Below, piece after piece: positions 34,826-43,245 of a stretch of DNA of 64,000 nt. Made by a program: the position numbers and the translations under genes. The notes beneath the pieces are model-generated. The model did not search any database. It was not told the origin of the DNA and saw only the letters and a program-made list of their open reading frames with translations. Each line of letters opens with the position of its first letter. Position 1 is the stretch's first letter. The stretch comes from Pseudomonas gozinkensis (GTDB lineage Bacteria > Pseudomonadota > Gammaproteobacteria > Pseudomonadales > Pseudomonadaceae), in the NCBI RefSeq assembly GCF_014863585.1, contig NZ_CP062253.1, positions 2,382,501-2,446,500 of the forward strand, read 5' to 3'.

Positions 34826-35704
34826 ATGACCATCAAACAGATCCGCGCCTTTCTCGCCGTTGCCCAGAGCCTGAGCTTTGCCGTGGCCTGCGAGCGTCTG
34901 CACCTGTCGCAATCGGCACTGAGCCTGACCATCAAGGCGCTGGAAGAAGGCCTGGGCGGGCGCCTGTTCAGCCGCAACACGCGCAACGTGGCGCTGACTC
35001 CCGAGGGCGAATCCCTGCTGCCGCTGGCCCGGCGCCTGATCGCCGATTGGGACAACGCCGAAGACGAAATGCGCCAGCGCTTCAGCCTGCAACGCGGACG
35101 CGTGACGCTGGCGGCGATGCCGTCGTTTGCCGGCAACCTGCTGCCGCCGATCCTCAAGACTTTCCGCGCGCGTTATCCGAACGTCAACGTCACGGTCAAC
35201 GACGTGATCAACGAGCAAGTGCTGGAAATGGTTCGTGATCGTCAGGTTGAACTTGGCGTGGCGTTCGAGCCGCTGCAGAATACATCGCTGACGTTTACAC
35301 CTCTTTATAAGGATCGCTTTGTTGCCGTGGTGCCGCAGGATTCGCCGCTGGCCGATCGTAGTGACATCGATTGGCAGACCCTGCTGCAGGAACCCTTCAT
35401 CACCCTGCAGCGACCGTCCACGGTGCGGGTGATGCTGGAGGAACACTTGCAGGCCCGGGCCATGAAACTGCCGGTGGAATTTGAAAGCCATCAACTGGCG
35501 ACGGTGGGGCGGATGGTGGCGAGCGGGTTGGGCGTCAGCGCCGTGCCGGCCTTGTGTGCCGGTCAGATGCGCGAACTGGGTGCACATTGCCTGACCTTGC
35601 ACGAGCCGGTGGTGGAGCGGGCGATTGGCGTGCTGACCGATCCGGGGAATGAATTGTCGGCAGCGGCGCAGGCGCTTTTTGACATTCTCAAGGCTGAACA
35701 CTGA
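34826..35704 (+). CDS. LysR-family regulator, probable controller of the CoA-transferase operon
   Basis: A 292-residue LysR protein with the N-terminal helix-turn-helix LSFAVACERLHLSQSALSLT and a normal effector domain. It is divergent from the CoA-transferase/thiolase operon, the usual arrangement for a LysR activator and its target. The 273-bp gap between them contains the 121-bp palindromic repeat, so promoter geometry may be unusual. The likely inducer is acetoacetate, 3-hydroxybutyrate or dehydrocarnitine; this is inferred. Confidence 0.9.
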   Translation: MTIKQIRAFLAVAQSLSFAVACERLHLSQSALSLTIKALEEGLGGRLFSRNTRNVALTPEGESLLPLARRLIADWDNAEDEMRQRFSLQRGRVTLAAMPSFAGNLLPPILKTFRARYPNVNVTVNDVINEQVLEMVRDRQVELGVAFEPLQNTSLTFTPLYKDRFVAVVPQDSPLADRSDIDWQTLLQEPFITLQRPSTVRVMLEEHLQARAMKLPVEFESHQLATVGRMVASGLGVSAVPALCAGQMRELGAHCLTLHEPVVERAIGVLTDPGNELSAAAQALFDILKAEH

Positions 35705-35714
35705 CCTCGGGAGG

Positions 35715-36557
35715 TCAAGAAGTCAGGCGTTGTGTCAGTAGCGGCAGGAGCTGTTCGCACGACCCCTCAATCTTCAAATCCAGCAACTCATCCGCCCGCG
35801 TCTTCCCCAGATTGATCGCAATCAGCGGCTTGCCCCGATCCGCTATCACCCGGCACAGGCGAAACGCCGAATAAGCCATCAAGGACGAACCGACCACCAG
35901 CATCCCGGCGGCATTTTCCGCCAGCGCCATGGCCCGCGCCGCCGTTGGTTGCGCCACGTTCTCACCGAAAAACACCACGTCCGGCTTCATCCGCTCGCCT
36001 GCGCAATGCGGGCAGTGCGGCACCTGAAATCGCGCCTCGAAAGCCGGGTCCAGCAGGGTGTCGCCGTCCGGTGCCTGCAAGGCATCGACGCCGGCCAGAT
36101 ACGGGTTCTGCGTCTCCATCAATTGCTGAATCGAATCCCGCTCGCTGCGCTGACCGCAATCCAGACACAGCACCCGGTGCAGGCTGCCGTGAAGTTCGAT
36201 GACGTCGTGACTGCCGGCCTGATCGTGCAGGGTGTCGACGTTCTGGGTGATCAGACCGCTGATCCGACCATGACTTTGCAGACTGGCAAGCGCCTCATGG
36301 GCGGCGTTCGGCTGCGCCTGGCGCACGCGCGGCCAGCCGAGCATCGCCCGGGCCCAGTAGCGGCGGCGCGATTCCGGGGCGGCGAGGAATTCCTGGTACA
36401 TCATCGGCTGCCGGCCACGGCGTATGCCGTCGGTGTCGCGGTAGTCCGGAATGCCCGAGGGCGTGCTGATGCCGGCGCCGGTCAGCACAATGAAGTCGCC
36501 GTCGGCCATGACCTGTTGCAGATAGTCGAGCGGGTCGGGGATGGGGCGGTCGAGCAT
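35715..36557 (-). CDS. Sir2-family NAD-dependent protein deacylase
   Basis: A 280-residue sirtuin. NAD-binding motifs are LTGAGISTPSGIPDYRD, the TQNVDTLH region and the catalytic His in ELHGSLHRV. Two zinc CxxC pairs are present (CLDC and CPHC). GSSLMAYSAFRL contributes to the C-terminal nucleotide site. It removes acyl groups from lysines using NAD. The start MLDRPIPDPL at 36557 is chosen; the upstream extension looks non-coding. Convergent with the LysR gene, 10 bp apart. Confidence 0.92.
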   Translation of the reverse strand: MLDRPIPDPLDYLQQVMADGDFIVLTGAGISTPSGIPDYRDTDGIRRGRQPMMYQEFLAAPESRRRYWARAMLGWPRVRQAQPNAAHEALASLQSHGRISGLITQNVDTLHDQAGSHDVIELHGSLHRVLCLDCGQRSERDSIQQLMETQNPYLAGVDALQAPDGDTLLDPAFEARFQVPHCPHCAGERMKPDVVFFGENVAQPTAARAMALAENAAGMLVVGSSLMAYSAFRLCRVIADRGKPLIAINLGKTRADELLDLKIEGSCEQLLPLLTQRLTS

Positions 36558-36638
36558 GATCAGCGCTCCGCAGGCGGTAAGTGCCTTGCAGGTTAGCACC
36601 GACGGACACCTCTTTTCAGAGGCGTCCGCTGCCCGAGG

Positions 36639-37685
36639 TTATTTGCGTGCCTCCAGAATCAGGTTGAACGGCGTCTGCGTCGCCCGCCGAAAGTGTTTGA
36701 ACCCCGCTTCGGTAAACACTTTGCGCAAGCGCGACTCGCCCGCCTGCGCACCGAGGCCGAGTCCCACTTCCTGGGACAGCGAATTTGGCGTGCAGATGAA
36801 CGTTGACGCGGCGTAGAACAAGCGCCCGACCGGCGTGATGTTTTCGTCCAGGGTGTCGTTGGCAAACGGCTCGACCAGCAGCACCGTGCCGTCGTCTTTC
36901 AAAGATTCAAACGCATGCTTCGCCGCACCGACCGGATCGCCCATGTCGTGCAGGCAGTCGAAATAGCAGATCAGGTCATAGTCATCGCCGGGGTAGCTTT
37001 TCGCCGTGCCCTGGAAGAATCGCGCGCGACTGCTGACTCCGCCTTCTTCGGCTCGCTGGGTGGCGACGGTGATCGAAGGCGCGTGATAGTCAAAGCCGAC
37101 GAACCGCGAGTTGGGATAGGCCTGGGCCATGATCACCGTGGACGCACCGTGACCGCAGCCGATGTCGGCGACCTTGGCACCTGCTTCGAGTTTGGCCACC
37201 ACGCCGTCCAGCGCCGGCAGCCACTCGGCGATCAAATGCCCCTTGTAGCCAGGGCGGAAGAACCGCTCGGTGCCGGTGAACATGCACGGATGGTGATCGC
37301 CCCAGGGCAGGGCGCCGTTGCCGCGCATGGCTTTGACCAGTTTGTCCTTGTCGTGGAAAAACGACGCCACTACCCCGAGGCCGCCGGCCACGTACACCGG
37401 CGAATCCTCCTTGGCCAGGGCCAGCGCCTGTTCTTCCGGCAGGCGGAATTTGCCGTCGTGGTGTTCCATGTAGCCGGACGCCGCGTGGGCACTCAGCCAT
37501 TCGCGCACCAGTCGCGGGTTGCAGGTGGTTTTTGCAGCGAGGGATTCGGGGCTGATCGGCTGGCTGTCGGCCATTGCCCGATACAGGCCGAGTTCTTCGC
37601 CGACAATGACATTGGCCAGCATCGCCGCGCCGCCCATGTCGTTGACCAGTTTGCCCATGAATTCGTTGAGTCTGGCCTCGTCCAT
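36639..37685 (-). CDS. Class I SAM-dependent methyltransferase with N-terminal winged helix
   Basis: A 348-residue protein. Residues 1-100 look like a winged-helix dimerisation domain (MLANVIVGEELGLYRAMAD; NPRLVREWLSAHAASGYME), and the SAM site is KVADIGCGHGASTVIMAQ near residue 180, followed by FVGFDYHAPS. AAAGGAG precedes the ATG at 37685. Relatives are of the Rv2258c-type. The methyl acceptor is unknown. A strong minus-strand terminator lies upstream at 38024-38054. Confidence 0.82.
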   Translation of the reverse strand: MDEARLNEFMGKLVNDMGGAAMLANVIVGEELGLYRAMADSQPISPESLAAKTTCNPRLVREWLSAHAASGYMEHHDGKFRLPEEQALALAKEDSPVYVAGGLGVVASFFHDKDKLVKAMRGNGALPWGDHHPCMFTGTERFFRPGYKGHLIAEWLPALDGVVAKLEAGAKVADIGCGHGASTVIMAQAYPNSRFVGFDYHAPSITVATQRAEEGGVSSRARFFQGTAKSYPGDDYDLICYFDCLHDMGDPVGAAKHAFESLKDDGTVLLVEPFANDTLDENITPVGRLFYAASTFICTPNSLSQEVGLGLGAQAGESRLRKVFTEAGFKHFRRATQTPFNLILEARK

Positions 37686-38023
37686 TTCATGTGCTCCTTT
37701 GACAGGATCACAGTCCGGTGGCGTTGGGGGTCGAGGCATTCACCACCGGGCGGTGGTCGTGGAAACGGGCAGGGCGACACTGCTGTCCTGCGTCCCCCTC
37801 GACTGGGTACTGATTGAGTCTAGCCGCTGTTGGCGCCGGTGGGAGCGGGCTGTGTGGATTTCGAGGCTTGTATTGCGATGGTGCGCTCTCCCACTTTAGC
37901 GTGGGCTCCCGAATTATCCGCCGACGGTTCCTGTCCTATGCCAAACGATGCGACTCAGGGCGATCTCGCCAAGAGGCCAAGACAAAGCGCCGGCCCATGT
38001 CCGCCTGGAGCAAATGATGGGCG
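37686..38023. other. Gene-poor stretch with degenerate REP-like sequence
   Basis: No convincing gene is seen. GGTGGGAGCGGGC near 37839 and a mirrored CTCCCAC near 37886 look like a decayed REP pair. Short open frames are present on the plus strand but lack ribosome sites and read through the terminator at 38024. Confidence 0.4.
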
Positions 38024-38054
38024 AAAAAAAAACCGCCTTGCGGGGCGGTTTTTT
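38024..38054. terminator. Strong bidirectional terminator
   Basis: AACCGCC (38031-38037) pairs with GGCGGTT (38044-38050). It is flanked by T4 or more on the plus strand and nine T on the minus strand, so the stronger reading is minus. A second perfect hairpin, AAGCCTCAG/CTGAGGCTT, follows at 38058-38082. It isolates the methyltransferase gene from upstream minus-strand transcription. Confidence 0.85.
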
Positions 38055-38153
38055 AGCAAGCCTCAGATTGCGGCTGAGGCTTAGTGCGTCTCACCGGAAG
38101 CACTGGCGTGGAAGGCATGTTATTGAGCTTTTTCTGTCCTTGCAATGCAATTT

Positions 38154-38435
38154 TTACCCACCATGAGCAGGTGAGTTAGAGATCCTGGGCAGTGTTTTCA
38201 GTACCTGATGTCGCAGCTGGTTCTCGTGCGAAGGTAGGGCATTTCGTCTGCATCTGTAGGTGTCATCCGTAAGCTCTGGATATACAGGGTTGTATGTGCA
38301 GTTTTTGAGTTGGTTTAAACCGATGAACTCGCCGTTCAGGAAGAAGGCAGCGGTTCTGTATCCCATTGTGTACAGGCTCACCACCGATACAAAACCCACC
38401 ACTTCCCACGCATTGGCCACACAGCCGCGATACAC
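38154..38435 (-). CDS. Possible small hypothetical protein
   Basis: An open frame of up to 93 residues (GTG 38435; an internal ATG at 38366 gives 70 residues beginning MGYRTAAFFLNGEFIGLNQL). Codon choice in the middle looks coding (runs of TTC, CTG, AAC, GGC). The minus-strand terminator about 100 bp downstream would suit it. No good ribosome site or family match is seen, and the region is less GC-rich. It could also be part of a non-coding transcript. Confidence 0.3.
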   Translation of the reverse strand: MYRGCVANAWEVVGFVSVVSLYTMGYRTAAFFLNGEFIGLNQLKNCTYNPVYPELTDDTYRCRRNALPSHENQLRHQVLKTLPRISNSPAHGG

Positions 38436-38498
38436 CCGCCGGTTTAACTGAGCCTGTCAGTCGCCACGCCCGGCGGCTCCTCAGCAGAGACCTTGCCC

Positions 38499-39338
38499 AT
38501 GCAGATTCCCCACCCCACCTTGCAGGCCAGCGTCGGGCTCGGCCTGCGTCGCGGCCTGATGAAAGACCTGCAAGCCGCACGTACCGGCGATTTCGACTTT
38601 CTTGAAGTCGCCCCCGAAAACTGGATCGGCGTCGGCGGAGCCCATGGCGCCGCGCTGCGCGAACTGGCCGAGCGATATCCGTTGTCCTGCCACGGATTGT
38701 CGTTGTCGCTCGGTGGCTCGGCGCCGCTGGACGTCGGTTTTCTCCGGGAAGTGCGGACCTTTCTCGATCATCACAAGGTGCCGCAGTACAGCGAACACCT
38801 GAGCTATTGCAGCGACGACGGTCACCTCTATGACCTGCTGCCGTTGCCGTTCACCGAAGAAGCGGTGCTCCATGTCGCCGCACGGATCCGCCAGGCCCAG
38901 GACATTCTCGGCCGACGCCTGGCGGTGGAAAACGTTTCCTATTACGCCGCACCCCGGCAGGACATGGATGAAGTGACCTTCACAAACGCCGTGCTACGCG
39001 AGGCCGATTGCGACCTGCTGCTGGATGTGAACAACGTCTACGTCAACTCGATCAACCATGGTTTCGATCCGCAGACATTTCTGGCTGCCATCGAGCCGGG
39101 CCGGGTGGTCGGCATGCACGTGGCCGGGCACTTCGACGAGTCCGACACGCTGAAAATCGACACCCACGGCGCCTCGGTCAAACCGGTGGTCTGGGCGTTG
39201 CTGGCTGACGCTTATGTCCGATTCGGCGCGCAGCCGACGCTGCTGGAGCGGGATTTCAATTTCCCGGCGTTTTCTGAACTGGTGGCCGAACTGCAAACCA
39301 TCCGCCGCCTGCAAACCGAAGGAGGCTCGCGTGGATAA
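38499..39338 (+). CDS. DUF692 family MNIO enzyme (multinuclear non-haem iron oxidase)
   Basis: A 279-residue TIM-barrel protein of the DUF692/BufB/MbnB family. These iron enzymes modify cysteines or other residues in short peptide precursors, for example in copper-binding bufferins and methanobactin. Recognisable are [14 protein letters not shown] at the start, [30 protein letters not shown] and [16 protein letters not shown] with metal ligands. The gene overlaps the DUF2063 gene by 8 bp. A DUF2282-like precursor gene, usually just upstream, was not found. ATG 38499 is chosen; a TTG at 38493 is possible. Confidence 0.88.
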   Translation: MQIPHPTLQASVGLGLRRGLMKDLQAARTGDFDFLEVAPENWIGVGGAHGAALRELAERYPLSCHGLSLSLGGSAPLDVGFLREVRTFLDHHKVPQYSEHLSYCSDDGHLYDLLPLPFTEEAVLHVAARIRQAQDILGRRLAVENVSYYAAPRQDMDEVTFTNAVLREADCDLLLDVNNVYVNSINHGFDPQTFLAAIEPGRVVGMHVAGHFDESDTLKIDTHGASVKPVVWALLADAYVRFGAQPTLLERDFNFPAFSELVAELQTIRRLQTEGGSRG

Positions 39339-40080
39339 TCTTCTGCTGCAACAACAGGCCCTGACCCGCTATTTGCGCGATCCAGAGCATGAAGCGCCAC
39401 CCGCCGACATGAACGCGGCGCGGGTCAATGTCTATCGCGACCTGGTGTTCAACAATGTCTCGCAACTGCTGGGCAGCACATTTCCGCTGTTGATCCGGAT
39501 TATCGGTCAGGAACGCTGGCGCACGTTGATCCGCGGCTTCCTGCGGGACTACCGCGCGCAGACGCCGAAATTCGGCGAGATCGCCGAGGAGTTTGTCGGC
39601 TACCTCGCGTCGGAGCCTGCGGTGTTGAGCGCGGGCGGGTGGCCGGAGTTTCTGGTGGAGCTGGCGCATTACGAATGGGTGGAAATGGTGTTACAGCAGT
39701 CCGATGCCGACCCATTGCCTGCGAGCGATCCGGCGCAGTTGCTCGAGAAGCCGTTGCAGGTTTCGGCACTGGCCTGGCCGTTGGCGTACACCTGGCCGGT
39801 GCAAATGCTCGGGCCGGATCATCAACCGGCCACGCCACCGGCCCAGCCGACGCTTTTACTGGTGCGGCGCACGGCGGACTGGAGTGTGAAGTTTTCCGAG
39901 TTGAGCCCGCTGGCATGGCGGTTGTTGCAGCGGATCGAGGAGTTCCCGTTGCTCAATGGTCGTGAGCAACTGCAAGGGTTGGCGTTGGAGGCGGGGTTGC
40001 CGGAAACAGTGTCATTCATGGACAGCGGTCTGGCGTTGCTGCAGCAACTGCATGAGGACGGTGTGTTAGGCATTACCTGA
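39331..40080 (+). CDS. DUF2063 family partner protein (BufC-like)
   Basis: A 249-residue DUF2063 protein beginning at GTG 39331 with [16 protein letters not shown] and GGAGG just upstream. The N-terminal part contains [21 protein letters not shown] and a helical region typical of the family, which partners MNIO enzymes and is thought to present the peptide substrate. It overlaps the MNIO gene stop, so the two are co-translated. A REP pair follows; no DoxX gene is present. Confidence 0.88.
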   Translation: MDNLLLQQQALTRYLRDPEHEAPPADMNAARVNVYRDLVFNNVSQLLGSTFPLLIRIIGQERWRTLIRGFLRDYRAQTPKFGEIAEEFVGYLASEPAVLSAGGWPEFLVELAHYEWVEMVLQQSDADPLPASDPAQLLEKPLQVSALAWPLAYTWPVQMLGPDHQPATPPAQPTLLLVRRTADWSVKFSELSPLAWRLLQRIEEFPLLNGREQLQGLALEAGLPETVSFMDSGLALLQQLHEDGVLGIT

Positions 40081-40099
40081 TTTCGCAAACACCGCAAAT

Positions 40100-40207
40100 C
40101 CTGTGGGAGCGGGCTTGGTCCGGGCGGCGATCCGACGAAGGCGTCTGTTCAGTCGATGAATATATTGACTCTGCTGGCCTCTTCGCGGGCAAGCCCGCTC
40201 CCACAGG
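40100..40207. repeat. REP inverted pair
   Basis: CCTGTGGGAGCGGGCTTG (40100-40117) mirrors CAAGCCCGCTCCCACAGG within the right arm (40181-40207). It lies between convergent DUF2063 and sensor kinase genes. Confidence 0.85.
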
Positions 40208-40221
40208 AATTTATGTTTGGT

Positions 40222-41529
40222 TTAGGTGTGCAGGGGTAACTTCAGCTCCGCACACAACCCGCCACCTTCGCGATTGCTCAGCGTCAGCGAACCACCCAGC
40301 GCCATCGCCAGTTGCTGGGCAATCGCCAGCCCCAGCCCGGTGCCGCCGGTGCTGCGGTTGCGCGAGTTTTCCACGCGGTAGAACGGTTCCATCACCTGGG
40401 CCAGTTCTTCTTCGGCGATGCCCGGGCCGCGATCCATGACCTTGATCGACAGGCCGATCCTGTCGCGTTGAATCAGCAACTCGGCTGCGCCGGCGAACTT
40501 CAGCGCGTTGTCGGTCAGGTTGACCAACACCCGGCGCAACGCGTGGGGGCGGGTGTCGATGACCGCCTCACTCTTGCCGCTCAACTGCACTTCCTTGCCC
40601 ATGTCCTGATAGTCGAACACCAGGCTGTCGAGGAACGAATCCAGGTTGGTGCGCCGGCTTTCTTCGGTCGAGCCGTGGATGCTGCGGGCGTAGGCCACGC
40701 CTTCGCGCACCAGATGTTCCATCTCGCCGAGGTCGTTCCACAGTTTGTCTTTCTCGACCGAATCGTCCATGAACTCCGCCCGAAGCTTCATACGGGTGAT
40801 CGGAGTTTGCAGATCGTGGGAGATCGCCGCCAGCAATTGCATGCGCTCTTTCAGGTACGCGGCGATGCGCGCCTGCATCGAGTTGAAGGCGCGGGCGGCG
40901 TAAGCCACCTCGTTCGGGCCTTTTTCGTCGAGGTTGATCGGGTGGGCGTTGGGGTCGAGGGTTTCCACCGCGTTGGCGAGGCGGGTGAGGGGGCGGATGG
41001 CGATGCGCACCGCCAGCCAGGTGCAGGCGAGCATCAGCGCCAGTTGCCCGAGCAACACCACCGGCAGCCATGGCGACAGCGGCACCATCGACGGACGCAC
41101 ATCGATGGTCACCGGGCTGCCGTCGCTCAGGCGCAGGTGGCCCTGAAAGTGTTTTTTCGGGCCGGGAATGTCGGTGAAGGTCAGCGGGTACGCTTCGCCG
41201 ATCGCATCGGTGATCGAGGTCACCGCAATCGGCACTTCACCCGGACCGATCGGCGTACCCGGTTCGCCTTCGCTCAGCAGGTAACCGTAGTTGTTGCGCG
41301 CCAGGCGCTTGAGCCACATCGGGCGCTCTTCGGCGGGCAGGCGGTCGAGGATGGCAATCGAGGTCGAGACGTCGGTTTCGAGGTTGCCGAGCATGGTGTT
41401 TTTCGCGCTTTCGTAGCGCTCGTAATATTGCGCGCCGAACGACAGCGCCTGAGCGAGGATCAGGCCGATCAGGAAAATCAGCGACAACCGGGAGGCGAGG
41501 GTGCGCGGCCAGCGCAGGGCGAGATTCAT
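40222..41529 (-). CDS. Two-component sensor histidine kinase (EnvZ-like)
   Basis: A 435-residue membrane kinase. Two membrane helices (about 12-32 and 158-178) flank a periplasmic sensor of about 125 residues, followed by HAMP. The phosphorylated His is in ISHDLQTPITRMKLR, the N box is NLTDNALKF, and G boxes DRGPGI and GGTGLGLAIAQ are present. It overlaps the response regulator stop (ATGA), so the pair is coupled. The likely target is the divergent operon at 42573-44460. The signal is unknown. Confidence 0.92.
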   Translation of the reverse strand: MNLALRWPRTLASRLSLIFLIGLILAQALSFGAQYYERYESAKNTMLGNLETDVSTSIAILDRLPAEERPMWLKRLARNNYGYLLSEGEPGTPIGPGEVPIAVTSITDAIGEAYPLTFTDIPGPKKHFQGHLRLSDGSPVTIDVRPSMVPLSPWLPVVLLGQLALMLACTWLAVRIAIRPLTRLANAVETLDPNAHPINLDEKGPNEVAYAARAFNSMQARIAAYLKERMQLLAAISHDLQTPITRMKLRAEFMDDSVEKDKLWNDLGEMEHLVREGVAYARSIHGSTEESRRTNLDSFLDSLVFDYQDMGKEVQLSGKSEAVIDTRPHALRRVLVNLTDNALKFAGAAELLIQRDRIGLSIKVMDRGPGIAEEELAQVMEPFYRVENSRNRSTGGTGLGLAIAQQLAMALGGSLTLSNREGGGLCAELKLPLHT

Positions 41530-42266
41530 GCGGGGGCTCCGAGGACTTCGACCGGCAACGAGAACACATAACCTTCGCTGCGCACGGTCTTGATATAGGC
41601 CGGTTCGCGGGCGTCATCCAGCAGGCGCTGGCGCAGGCGGCTGACCAGCAGATCGATGGAACGGTCGAACAGATCGGCATCGCGGCCTTGGGTCAGGTTG
41701 AGCAATTGATCGCGGCTCAGCACCCGTTGCGGATGGTCGAGGAACACCCGCAGCAAACGGTATTCCGCGCCACTCAGGGCGACCATGGTGCCGTCGGTGT
41801 CCAGCAGATGCCGGGCTGATGTGTCGAGCTGCCAGCGACCGAACGCCAGCAGCCGGCCGCTTTCGGTCACCACCAGATTCGGCGGCAGCATTCGTGTGCG
41901 CCGCAGCACGGCATTGATCCGCGCCAGCAGTTCGCGGGCGGCGAACGGTTTGGTCAGGTAATCGTCGGCGCCCATTTCCAGACCGAGGATGCGGTCGGTT
42001 TCATCATTGCGCGCGGTGAGCATCAGGATCGGCGTGGCCTTGTGTTTGCCCGCGCGCAATTCGCGGCACAGCAGCAGGCCATCGTCGCCGGGCATCATGA
42101 TGTCGAGCACGATCAGGTCGACGGTGTTGGCTTCCAGAAAACTGCGCATCTGCCGGCCATCGGCAACCACCGTGGTGCGCAGGCCGTTCTTCTTCAGGTA
42201 ATTGCCGACCAGTTCGCGAATCTCGCGGTCGTCGTCGACGATCAGGATGTGATCGACATGTTCCAT
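41526..42266 (-). CDS. OmpR-family response regulator
   Basis: A 246-residue regulator. The receiver domain carries acidic residues near 11-13 and the phospho-acceptor Asp55 in LIVLDIMMPGDDG; Lys in YLTKPF follows. The C-terminal winged helix contains LSGAEYRLLRVFLDHP and RSIDLLVSRLRQRL. MEHVDHILIVDDD at 42266 is the start; longer readings run into the divergent promoter. Direct repeats TGTAT(T/C)GC(A/T)GTGTATCC upstream are candidate binding sites. Confidence 0.93.
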   Translation of the reverse strand: MEHVDHILIVDDDREIRELVGNYLKKNGLRTTVVADGRQMRSFLEANTVDLIVLDIMMPGDDGLLLCRELRAGKHKATPILMLTARNDETDRILGLEMGADDYLTKPFAARELLARINAVLRRTRMLPPNLVVTESGRLLAFGRWQLDTSARHLLDTDGTMVALSGAEYRLLRVFLDHPQRVLSRDQLLNLTQGRDADLFDRSIDLLVSRLRQRLLDDAREPAYIKTVRSEGYVFSLPVEVLGAPA

Positions 42267-42337
42267 GTGGCCAAACCTCAATAAAAGGGGATTGCCGGGC
42301 AGTCTATCGAGCCTGCGCGAGGCCGCCTGCCTGCCTT

Positions 42338-42422
42338 TGTATTGCAGTGTATCCAGCGCTGTGACGGATACACGCCGACGCAAAAAGCGGATTTTTACAG
42401 GGTTTTGTATCGCTGTGTATCC
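42338..42422. promoter_or_regulatory. Direct repeats in the divergent promoter, candidate response-regulator sites
   Basis: Two 17-bp direct repeats, TGTAT(T/C)GC(A/T)GTGTATCC, lie at 42338-42354 and 42406-42422, 68 bp apart. An inverted GGATACAC sits between them at 42366-42373. They lie in the 306-bp gap (42267-42572) between the response regulator and the DUF2790 gene. The spacing and repetition suggest binding by the OmpR-type regulator. No other structure was seen in the gap. Confidence 0.5.
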
Positions 42423-42572
42423 CGGGCGCGCGCGGATACGTAGCGATTTATACACGGCATTTGCCGACACATGCGCGATACCTCGCGAGCTTTAAATGAG
42501 CTCCATCGAGGCACACACAGAACGCCTCGGCCCACTCAACGATTCAACCATTGAAGCCCCGAGGAAAACGCC

Positions 42573-42842
42573 ATGAACACCAAGACCAAATCGATCGCCG
42601 CCGCTTGCCTGTTTGCCGCTTTGAACATCTGCACCCTGTCGGCCCGCGCCGAAGCCGATGTCACCCCGCAAACCTACTCCTACGGCAGCCACCTGGACAT
42701 CCAGAAAGTCGTGTCGCTGAAACAGGACAACTCGATGACCTGCGGCATTGTCGACGCCCGCCTGACCTACCTCGACTCGGCCGGCAAGACCCAGGTGCTC
42801 GACTACCGCAAATTCGCCGACGGCTGCAACGAAGACAACTGA
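42573..42842 (+). CDS. Small exported DUF2790 protein
   Basis: An 89-residue protein with a signal peptide ending near LSARA-EADV. The mature part has the DUF2790 pattern, YSYGSHLDIQKVVSL then CGIVDARLTYLDSAGKTQVL and a terminal DGCNEDN, with two cysteines that could form a disulfide. ATG 42573 follows GAGGAAAACGCC. It is the first gene divergent from the two-component system. DUF2790 proteins are Pseudomonas periplasmic proteins of unknown role. Confidence 0.85.
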   Translation: MNTKTKSIAAACLFAALNICTLSARAEADVTPQTYSYGSHLDIQKVVSLKQDNSMTCGIVDARLTYLDSAGKTQVLDYRKFADGCNEDN

Positions 42843-42865
42843 TTACCCACCTCTATAAAAGGAAC

Positions 42866-43168
42866 ATGGCCATGAACAACGTATCGCGCTATCTGACCGC
42901 TGTTGCCTTCTCCCTCGCCGGCGTTGCGGCCCACGCCAACGCTGCCGTCGAACAGAACAGCTGTGGCAGCAGCACCTGCTTCCAACTGGCCCCGGTGGCC
43001 AAGCAGGGTAGCGAAGGCCTGATCGCCGCCGACGGCGCCAGCCGCACACCGCAGGGGCAAATGGTCGCCGCCGACGGTTCCAGCCATACGCCGCAAGGCC
43101 AGATGGTGGCTGAAAACGGTGCCAGCCGTACGCCGCAAAGCCAATGGCTGGACAGCCAGACGGCTTGA
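42866..43168 (+). CDS. Small exported protein with three 14-residue repeats
   Basis: A 100-residue protein with a signal peptide (about 1-27, ending AHANA). After a short CGSSTC segment it carries three tandem 14-residue units at DNA positions 43025-43066, 43067-43108 and 43109-43150, of the pattern (A/V)A(A/E)(D/N)G(A/S)S(R/H)TPQ(G/S)Q(M/W). The sequence outside the repeats is short. AAAAGGA lies directly before the ATG. The CxxxxC pair and the neighbouring thioredoxin-domain gene suggest an oxidised or redox-active envelope peptide, but no function is known. Confidence 0.75.
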   Translation: MAMNNVSRYLTAVAFSLAGVAAHANAAVEQNSCGSSTCFQLAPVAKQGSEGLIAADGASRTPQGQMVAADGSSHTPQGQMVAENGASRTPQSQWLDSQTA

Positions 43169-43245
43169 GGATTGAAGGGGGCTGCCCGTAACGCGCCGCC
43201 CCCGATCCAGGCGACAGACCACCCCTCATTCAAAAGGTGAATCTC

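Noticed and set aside
38260..38451. Plus-strand small ORF of 63 residues
   Set aside because: No ribosome site, no cysteines as expected for an MNIO precursor, and it overlaps a better minus-strand frame.
21306..40207. CRISPR array or insertion sequence made of the recurrent GTGGGAGC repeats
   Set aside because: The copies are scattered inverted pairs between genes, with irregular spacing, matching REP sequences and not CRISPR or IS elements.
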